A stretch of 64,000 nucleotides of DNA from Rhynochetos jubatus. Lineage: Eukaryota > Chordata > Aves > Eurypygiformes > Rhynochetidae. Both the position numbers and the translations under genes were made by a program. Positions 56,260 to 64,000 of the stretch are shown one piece after another. The notes under the pieces were generated by a model. It worked only from the letters and a program-made list of their open reading frames with translations. It was not told the origin of the DNA and made no database searches. The stretch spans positions 9,685,501 through 9,749,500 of the forward strand of contig CM050656.1 in the NCBI GenBank assembly GCA_027574665.1, written 5' to 3'. Within the stretch, counting starts at the first letter, position 1. Each line of letters opens with the position of its first letter.

Positions 56260-56886
56260 CCACACCTGTTTTCAAGGGAGAAAAAAAAATCACAAAAAAA
56301 AACCCCAATGAAACACTTCTGGTAGTTGACTAGAAAATAGAACATCTTACAGAAATGTATGTTGATTTAAGGCTGCTTTAGTAAATCCTTAGATGTAGTT
56401 GGCTGATGAATGGGCTGATGACTCTTTTATGGGTTTCCCGGCCAGCCTGTGTCCCCCATCGGATGTCTCAGACAATACATCCCTGAGGTGCAGAGAGACA
56501 GTTTGTGCAAGGGACATTTCAGTCTCACTGGAGGACCAAGCCCATAGAATGGATCAGGAGCAGGATACACCCAAACTGCAAGGCTAAATGGCATCTGGGC
56601 GCTGTTTTTTTTTAAATTGCAATTGAAAACCAGACATCCTCCCCTTGAAGTTTGAAATTTAATTTACGGCTAAATTGTGTAATTGTGCAAATTGACAAAT
56701 AGTAACCAAAAGATGGGTACAAGCATGTACCCATATTTACCTTAGGGAACACTGGTACAGGGTAAACCCCCCGAAATTGTGAATGCGCTGTCATTATTGC
56801 CAAATCCATGCAACACAGCATCACTAACCAGGAGAAACGAGATCTGGATCAGAAGTTGGAGCATGACTGCATTTCCATTGAATACT

Positions 56887-56935
56887 CAGAGCGTCGTACG
56901 TAGTTTTGTCAGAAGTATGCTCTAACGACGCTTTG
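56887..56935. repeat. Hairpin-forming inverted repeat, 11 bp stem
   Basis: CAGAGCGTCGT (56887-56897) can pair with ACGACGCTTTG (56925-56935) over 11 positions with one G-T wobble, around a 27 base loop. The stem holds four CpG dinucleotides, unusual for an intron. Confidence 0.75.
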
Positions 56936-58847
56936 TATTTGCTGTGGGAAGGCCATTCAGGGTTGTTGTTATGTGTATTGCCGGAGTTTGGATAGACAGT
57001 GCCTAATCAGGTATCATTCTTGGCAGCACTAAATTAACTAACTTCTGGACAAATTTGAAACAGTGGCATTAGCTTATCCCAGACCAACTCTTTGTATTAA
57101 GTGACTGCAGCGGTTTTGATGCAACATAGCAGAAGCTCTAAAGCTACGTGCATTGTATCGTCAGTTCGAGACTTAAACCAGCCTCTCACCATGGGAATTT
57201 AGATAAGAGCTTTCTCCGGCAAGGCTTGATTTCAGAATTTTCTGTTTACAGCCATTTGTTCTTTTGGAATGATCGCTGCTTCTCACTGTCAGAGACCTAA
57301 TACTGGTTAGATGGATTATCTGCTTCCACAAAGCAGTTCCCATGTCTTTAATTCTAGACTGCTCCTTACTCTAATGCATTGCACATTAGTTAAGATCACT
57401 TCTAGCTGCAAAACTATCCCACCCAGAAGATGTGGTGACAGTATAAAGGATGAGGGGAGGAATGAAAAGAATTATCCCAAAACCCAGGGTGAAACACAAT
57501 ATGCAGTGATTGTCTATTGGATTTGATGCTGACCTGCGCGTGTGTTAACCAATGCCCTCTTCTGGCTGGACTCTGATCTTCTCAGTCTGTGGTTGACTCA
57601 ATGCGCTTGAAGCACCTGAGCTGAAAGCTGTCTTGTTATTGCTTAGACAGAAAGACAAAAGCCTTCAGTGCTACTTAATTCTATTTCTGTGCATGAATCT
57701 GGCACAAGGTATTGTTCCTTTTACCTGATATTATGCAAGACACAGGCTTTTTCTTACAAGGTCAAGATCTCCGATACTGTAGCTAAATATTTATAGGACT
57801 GCATAGCTCCTTACCCCATAAAAAAATTATTTGATGGACATTTTCTGTATCTCCAAATCCCCTTAATGAATGATTTTAAAAATAAGACAGGGAATCTGCA
57901 GGTGTTAGTGTCACATCTTGTTTTCGGGGGAACTTGTCTTTTTTCTCCTTGCTCCAGAGCAGAATGCCTTGGGTTTAAGTTCAGAATCCATCTTGCGCAG
58001 TCGGCATGCTCAGTTGTGCTGCTCTGTGACAACTGGTGGATTATGGATCATCCAATAATGGATGCAATGGAAGCATTTTATGAAATGGAGATTGCAACTT
58101 GAAACTTCTAAATCAATTGTAAATGGACCTTTTTGACCTTCAGTGTCATGGGAATCTTGATGAATTCCAATCTGCCCATTCAGATCAAAGTACTAACTAA
58201 CTCAAGCTACAATCAATAAACAGTCACATCACCATTGAGGCAAATCCACAGATGGGGAAGCTTCACAATGAATCTGGTTTTGGCATTGTGATTTGATCCA
58301 AAATTGCTTAAAGCCAGGAAAAGAAACAGAGCTGCTTGGTCTCTTGTGCTCAAGGTTATCAGTTGTGTAAGGGGATCCTGGGAAATCCTTTATGGCTTGC
58401 AAAATACTGGGAGAACGTGGTTGGTGGCCCCTCCTGGACTTGGTACCCAGTCCGTGGTGAGTAAGGCATGTCTCTGAAATGTGACAAATCTGGAGACCTT
58501 TGATGGCAAGAACGCACCTAAGAATGAGGTCATCCTGGGTCAGCATGAAGATACATCTGTAACAGTCTCTGATGCTGGCCAATAATGGATGTTTAAAAAA
58601 ATGAGTGCAGTGAATTAGTTATATCAAGACTGATCCCTCCTCCTTTGGCTGTATTCTACCAGCAGCCAGAAGCTGAGGGACGTGCTGAATCAGAGCTGTT
58701 TTGTCAGCCCCTGGGGCTCTCACTGCATGTCTAATGCATGCAAACAATAATAATAGTCGTTGTTGTTACTGCCACATAGAATGACAGCTCACAGAGTAGG
58801 GATAAGGGTTCTCCTGTTTAATTTTCTTCTCTTGTGTTTCATTTTAG

Positions 58848-59067
58848 CACCACCACGTTGCCTTCCTATATCAGGATTACCAATGGCTACATCACAGTCA
58901 AACCTCCCATTTGGATTTCAAACCGGCTGGATCAGAGACTGCATTCAGATGACCCATCCCAGCCTCAGCCTACGAGCTCAGCTTCAGCCAGCCTTTTATG
59001 GCCATCAATAACTTCTCTCTGCGTGGCCATAGTTTCTTTTCTCCTGAATCTACTGCAGCCTTCCTGA
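58848..59067 (+). CDS. TRABD2B: TRABD2B terminal coding exon: stalk, C-terminal hydrophobic segment and stop
   Basis: The acceptor is strong: a pyrimidine-rich run from 58821 ends in TTTTAG at 58847. The first base completes the Ser codon split with the preceding exon, giving IED-S-TTT across the junction, as expected for TIKI2. There are 72 further residues and a TGA stop at 59065-59067. Residues include a juxtamembrane part (LPSYIRITNGYITVKPP), a polar Ser/Gln/Pro stretch, and a hydrophobic segment of about 20 residues (from SLLWPSITSL to VSFLLNLL) that ends only three residues before the stop. That layout fits a type I membrane protein with virtually no cytoplasmic tail, or a GPI-attachment signal preceded by small Ser/Ala residues. 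Family members are reported as membrane-tethered, acting on Wnts in the secretory pathway or at the cell surface. Identification is firm; the anchoring mode is inference. Confidence 0.93.
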
Positions 59068-59635
59068 CCACATTAGTATTATGTGCAATCCCTTGGAAAA
59101 GAGAAGAGAGATAATTTATGAATGAATTGGAGGTTAAGACAACAACAGTTACAAGCTGGACCTTCTCAGTGAATCAGTAGTGCCTTCTAGCTGATTTTGT
59201 CTCTTTGCCCAGATACATTTTGAAACTCTAAAGCTTTATTGTAACACTGACTTACATCTTCTTTTTGTAGAAGGATCTTTATTTCCCATAGTGCTATGGG
59301 GTTTTGTAAAATATACATGTTCATATAAAGAAAAAAAAAAAGAAAAAATGTATTTATTCGACTGGTAAACTTATTTTTCATGTTGTATATGTTAATAACA
59401 TCCCTATTAATCAGTAGCGATGGTGAAACAGATAAATTAATATTTTCTATATTTGTTTTCTAACTGACAACTCTGCAAATGTCTGAACTGACACCAAATG
59501 AATGCCATCTTTGTTTCTTTAACCATTACTTTCTACAGCAACTGTCCAATAAGTACATTTCTGCTGAACTTCTTTATTTTACTTTATTTCACTGCCATAG
59601 CTTACACTGAATAAAGCAGATCCTGCTCTCTGTGG
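59068..59635 (+). other. TRABD2B: TRABD2B proximal 3' untranslated region
   Basis: The sequence directly after the TGA stop is AT-rich, lacks any sustained frame, and reaches a canonical AATAAA at 59610-59615 followed by a T/G-rich CTCTCTGTGG element. This is the expected arrangement for a short 3'UTR of roughly 0.56 kb. An A-rich run with an ATTTA-type motif occurs at about 59330-59357. The exact cleavage point cannot be read from sequence; 59635 is an estimate. Confidence 0.6.
59610..59615 (+). terminator. TRABD2B: Proximal poly(A) signal AATAAA
   Basis: A canonical hexamer in the context CTGAATAAAGCAG lies 543 bases after the stop codon, with a T/G-rich stretch about 20 bases downstream. 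It is the best first polyadenylation signal after the coding exon. Another AATAAA at 59858-59863 is embedded in a T-to-A run and is less convincing. Confidence 0.55.
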
Positions 59636-62387
59636 CCTATGCCCATTACAAAAATAGGCGCGTTCTTAACTCGTTAGCTGCTACAACCTAAAATTCCAGT
59701 TATTTTTATAAGATTTAGGAAGTCATTAGTCAAGATAACCCTCTAAGTACCCCTGTTGTCTTTAACTAAACTATTTAACTTCTTTGGAAATTACCAATTT
59801 CCCTCTTTGCCCTGGGATTAATTCATTAGCTAACGCAAATTAAGACAGCTTTTTCTTAATAAAAAATTGCTTTTAAAGTCTGGAATAATCCCACTGGAAT
59901 TATTTTCTTCTCTCCCTCATTTTATACAAACACAAGCCTACAACCTTACGCAGTTCTGTTCTGAGAACAGAATTTGGTCTGTCTGTAGGCCTATAAAGAT
60001 GCAGTATCCTGTTAATTTATAGAACTTCTTTGTACCAGGTGTGTTAATGCAGATGGACAACCTGGAGGGTAAAAAACATCTACAAATTTCTCTTCATCCT
60101 GCTATTATGATGCATAGAGCCTGTATCTCCATGCTGAATTTTGATGTGTCCAAAATCTGTTCAAGACCATGGAGACCAAATTAACCCCTGTGTCATGGAG
60201 ACGTACAGAACGTTACTACATTTGTAGACTATGGTGCCTTTGTTGGCTTAGATGGAAAAGTTACGACACCTTAAACACTGAAAAAATGCGCTCCCTATGC
60301 CAGCAGCTACTTTTCCTGAACGCGATGAACATCTATGGGAGAAAAAACCATGTCCATCTTAAAAACTATTATACTCAATAAGGCATATTCATTTTTTCCC
60401 CCCAACAAAATGTGATGAAAAATTCCTTTGGACACGAGTTTCAACCAGCAAATTAATTTTGTTTGAAATAATAGTTTTTCTTTAGAAGTCATCTAGAAAC
60501 CAAAAATCCAAAATATGTGATGAAAACAGTTAAAAAAGAAGACTCGAAAAAGAGAAAAATACAATGCAAACTTGCCTTTATGAAAAAGCCGTGCTTTTTC
60601 ACCTTGAAAAAATAACAGATGATTTATTATGATTATTATAATAATACAGATAAAAGCCTGGCTGAAAACAGTCCTGTCATTTTCCCACCAGCCCTGCAGC
60701 ATGGTCTCCAGGACTGCTGATGATTCTATGCAATCTTCAAGTCTCTGCAGTGACAGAGAGTTTAGGATTCGGTTTGTTTCTCATCAGACCCAGTTAATTC
60801 AGGAAAGTAGGTTAGAAAATAATTAGACTACAGACAGACATGGTTTTATTTGAAACCATGATGACATACTGAGCCTTTCCATCATGCATCCCAACCCAAT
60901 GCCTTGCAAAGGCCAGGAAGAAAACAGCTAACTTCTTTTTGAGTCACTGCTCACCGCAACCTTCAGCCTTTGCTCTGTTTTTGACAGAAGGCTGTGTAGA
61001 TCTGTGGTCAGTTCAAGCGGGTACAGCAGACCATGCTAAAAGGTACCCTTGTTTTTTCCAGGTTGATAAGGCTGAATGGAAAACTTTGAGCTTTACCCCA
61101 AATGTGAGCTTCAAGCACGCCCTGTGCATACTTCTGTATTGTGTATTTTGGCTAGCAGAAGATTAGAGATGTTGTTAGTTTTGGACAGAAGCCAGTCACC
61201 TTGCATAATATTTATTGCACGGGACTGGATATTGGAAACATATTTTGGGAACTTTCATTTTGGGTCTATTTATTTGAGCTACTACCTTAGAAATGCCTTC
61301 ATTTGAATATAATGGCTTAACAGACTTTCATATTCAACCTTAATGCATTTTAAAAAGATGCTTGGTTATTCTACTGTATTCAAGACAGAGATCAGAGCTG
61401 AATTATAATGTATAATTCACAAAAATTGAGCTGGAAATAAGGTAGGCAAATCTTAAGGGTGATGATAAGTTACATAGTAAAAGTGAACAACCAACGAACC
61501 AAAACCCATTGAATATTATTTGTTGTAATCTGATCAAATCCAGAAATGATTCTGTGGTACCATCCAAGAAATATTTCCAGGTATTGGAAAATGTACAGTA
61601 TAAATAGACAAGACCACATAAAGATAAGGGAGAGAGAAAAAAGCTCAAAACAAAACAACTTGTCTGTAAGGAAAACCACCAACAGGCCTGAGACTAGAAA
61701 TGAGAGTTCTACAGTTTCCCAACCTGTGGCTTTCTCCATAAGCCTCTGGAGGTTTTTTTTAACATTAGGAGCACACAGATCTCTCCACACTCACAGCTGT
61801 CATTATATCCCACAGAGTAGTCACTCCGTTCATCACTGATGAGTTTTTTTCGGAGTCACCCTTCCACTGGACAGTAATATTCAGTAATATTCAGTATTAT
61901 TAGCTCAGATATCACGGTATGTTTGGGTAGTGCAGTATGTAAGTAGCTTGGATATCTACGTATGTTTTAAGGTATTGGCATTTCCTGGCATTTTGTCCGT
62001 AATCCCTGTGAAATGAACGACTCTTGCTGGAGCTCACCGAACTTCTCTTGTGCTGGTGCCCTGCGTGTGTCCTGTCGCAGCGCAGGGTGTCTCCTGGCTC
62101 TGGGCTCCACACGCACCACAGCTGCCACCTAAAAGCGTGTAGCTGACCTGGTCACCTGAGCTTCCTCTGGCTAGGGGAGAAGACACGACTTCTTACAACA
62201 AAGCTAAGATTAAGTAGCTTCCCATAGATCTGAGCTCAGGGACCTCACATGAAGGACTTCAGCACAGTTTTTACGTTATTCGGTTGTCTTACCCGAAAGT
62301 TCGACTTACAGTAACTTTTCTCAGTCCGTGGCACGTAAGCATAGCAATACTAGAAAATGAGACCCTCACTGTGATTGATAAAATAGG

Positions 62388-62396
62388 TTATTTATT
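62388..62396 (+). promoter_or_regulatory. AU-rich element nonamer in presumed 3'UTR
   Basis: TTATTTATT matches the UUAUUUA(U/A)(U/A) instability nonamer. It would act on mRNA stability only if the long 3'UTR form exists; a single chance occurrence in AT-rich DNA is quite possible. Confidence 0.3.
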
Positions 62397-63951
62397 AATC
62401 AGCTGCAACAGCCCAATATTAACTAAAATACAGTAATACTGGTTAGCGCAGATCTGTGCACATCCATCGCAGTGGAGCGCGGTTGTACTCACCGTGAGTT
62501 CAAACCGCGTGCGTCAGCTTTGATACATGCGCTTGAAGTAACACGGACTACCAGGCATGGGACTTCAGTTTTCTCTGTGGCTTTCTCAGAAAACTAGGAA
62601 CCAACTGCTTGCTTTCTTCTGAAGGAAAACTCCGATTCCTAAGCAAGCACAAGACTCCAGGAGCAGGAGGTTTAACAAAAATACTCACGCCCTCTATATA
62701 TAACAGCAAACACCGGTGATACTGTTTACCCCTAAGAAACACAAATAGTCACACCATGTTTAGCAATCAAGGACATGATTTTGGATGAGTCCAAAGCTGA
62801 ATGGTTATAAGATTCATCTTTTCAATGCAGCTACAACTGATGGCAATGCCATTCACGTTATATGTAACTGTAGCTTTATAAACCAGTGCTAATTATCTGC
62901 CAAGCTAGTGCCCTGGCGGAATAACTATCCCATACCACCAGCAACACGTCTAACTTCCACTCTTTCATTGTTTTAATGCTTTTCTTGCCTATGTTTAACT
63001 ACGGCTGCTATATTAACATGCATTGCCACTTGGAGAACCAGTTAGTAAGCTGGGAGAGAAGGTATTTTATATTTTATGACTGATGGAGTTTCTGTGCAAT
63101 CCTTCAGGCTGTTGAGTAATGCAATAACTCTTCAGGCAATAAATGATGGACATGATTTATGATAACTATGCTTTATACAGGTGTCAAAATCCACTCTGTT
63201 GAACTTCCCTTCCCATTCCTCCAAGCTCCACTGTAATTTAGGAACACCCAAGGTACAGAGTTGTATATTTATCTAAGTTCTTCAATATACAGATGTGGAG
63301 AAGGAGAGAGATGGAAAGAGGGAGAATTTAATCTGTGTTTAGTGCATTGATTAGTCAAATGATACGACCCAGTCATTACCATATACCACTGTTAGGGAGG
63401 CATTTCCCGTCATATATTTATGTTAGAGAAACCAAAGTGCCGAAGTTACTATCTCAGCATAAATGTTGTCATTCCAAACTTTGCTTAGTACTATAAGATA
63501 TTTCTATATTATATCCAAAAAGCATATGGGCTTGTCAGAGCTCTGGAGTGAGCAGCGTTCCATGGAGTGTGCTAGAGTTCAGCTTCAATTTAAGCCTGTT
63601 TCAGCTTAACTGAAGCTAAAGGATATTTGCCTAATTTTGAGATCACAGGGTGGGGTTGTGTGCACGTATGTGCGCGCACATGCGTGTTATCTGCATGTCT
63701 TTTGTCCCAACCCAAATGCAACCTCTCCGGTGATTAGCTTTGCAGGAGGCACCTTAACCTAGCTGAAGGCAGAGAAGTCTTTCCCATAAGTAGTCAATAC
63801 TGTTCTTCCACAGGAACGATGACAAACCGTCCTGCAGATCCATGCTCACACTGAATTTTAACTTGCATGTTTGTCAGTTTTCAATTCAAATGTATTTCAA
63901 ATATTTTTTCCTGTTCCGCCACCTGCTTTTGTGAACTGTTTTGAAGAGTGT

Positions 63952-63957
63952 AATAAA
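63952..63957 (+). terminator. TRABD2B: Candidate distal poly(A) signal AATAAA
   Basis: AATAAA in the context GTGTAATAAAAAGATG is followed within 30 bases by T-rich sequence (TATTATTTTGTC, then TATTTTTG). It would define a 3'UTR of about 4.9 kb ending just inside the window. Placement is good but there is no direct evidence of use. Confidence 0.4.
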
Positions 63958-64000
63958 AAGATGCTTTCTAATATTATTTTGTCAAAATATTTTTGTAGCA

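Larger units (their letters stand above)
39157..58847 (+). other. TRABD2B: TRABD2B intron of 19.7 kb
   Basis: This intron is bounded by a GTGAGT donor and a TTTTAG acceptor (phase 2). It holds one minus-strand CR1 fragment (40425-40500), one older plus-strand CR1-like fragment (about 54720-54930), G and C homopolymers around 44082-44090 and 44342-44359, a T8A19 run at 56233-56259, and short tandem duplications near 41950, 50943 and 51158. A hairpin-forming inverted repeat is at 56887-56935. The longest open frames of the window lie here (47578-48066, 162 codons; 52526-52981, 151 codons; 45717-46166, 149 codons). Their translations show no domain, low-complexity pattern or splice context that I recognise, and such lengths are expected by chance in 64 kb. 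AT-rich patches around 45340-45500 could be enhancers but nothing in the sequence proves it. Confidence 0.88.
59636..63980 (+). other. TRABD2B: Possible extended 3' untranslated region of TRABD2B, or downstream flank
   Basis: These 4.3 kb contain no coding feature that I can support. Most of it is AT-rich and repeat-poor, as expected for a long vertebrate 3'UTR. It includes several AATAAA hexamers (59858, 63138, 63952), an AU-rich nonamer at 62388-62396, a small tandem of CAGTAATATT near 61873-61893, a CpG-rich stretch at about 62030-62550, and an alternating purine-pyrimidine tract at 63657-63687. Whether transcripts continue this far is inferred only from the well-placed terminal signal; the alternative is plain intergenic sequence. 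Confidence 0.4.

Noticed and set aside
56221..56310. Poly(A)-like runs as the tail of a processed pseudogene or retroposon.
   Set aside because: No gene-like sequence or target-site duplication is visible around them; T8A19 looks like plain low complexity.
62465..62516. tRNA-like look: a GCAGTGGAGCGCGG segment (A-box-like) and GAGTTCAAACC (B-box-like).
   Set aside because: The two boxes are about 30 bases apart, too close for a tRNA, and no acceptor or anticodon stem can be formed.
1..64000. CRISPR arrays, operons, phage or insertion-sequence features.
   Set aside because: The window is vertebrate genomic DNA with spliced exons; no regularly spaced repeats or bacterial gene organisation are present.

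Overview
The window reads as vertebrate nuclear DNA, most likely from a bird. It is about 43% GC by eye, has no operon-like packing, contains canonical GT-AG exons separated by very long introns, and carries several 3'-end fragments of CR1 LINEs, the dominant interspersed repeat of birds and other sauropsids. No prokaryotic, phage or plasmid feature is present.

Only one protein-coding gene can be supported: the 3' half of TRABD2B (TIKI2) on the + strand. TIKI2 is a membrane-tethered, TraB/TIKI-family metalloprotease that trims the N-terminus of Wnt proteins. Three coding exons are visible: 15034-15124 (end of the TraB/protease domain), 38887-39156 (linker region) and 58848-59067 (membrane-proximal region, C-terminal hydrophobic segment and stop). 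Their splice phases fit together exactly (1, 2, 2) and together encode the last ~193 residues. The start of the gene, with the signal peptide and most of the catalytic domain, lies upstream of base 1.

Layout: 1-15033 is intron; 15125-38886 is a 23.8 kb intron; 39157-58847 is a 19.7 kb intron; 59068 onward is 3' untranslated sequence with a proximal poly(A) signal at 59610 and a possible distal one at 63952, near the window end. The introns hold CR1 fragments, homopolymer runs, a (TA)n(CA)n microsatellite, a few short tandem duplications and some perfect inverted repeats. I found no RNA genes and no second coding gene. Open reading frames of up to 162 codons occur in the introns, but they lack recognisable domains and are no longer than chance would give in 64 kb.

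The observations most worth a second look are a possible alternative terminal exon at 22596-22680 that is in phase with the TraB exon, two unexpectedly CpG-rich patches (intronic about 33780-34080, and 62030-62550 in the presumed long 3'UTR), and a 31 bp strictly alternating purine-pyrimidine tract near the 3' end. I did not find evidence for an undescribed biological system.
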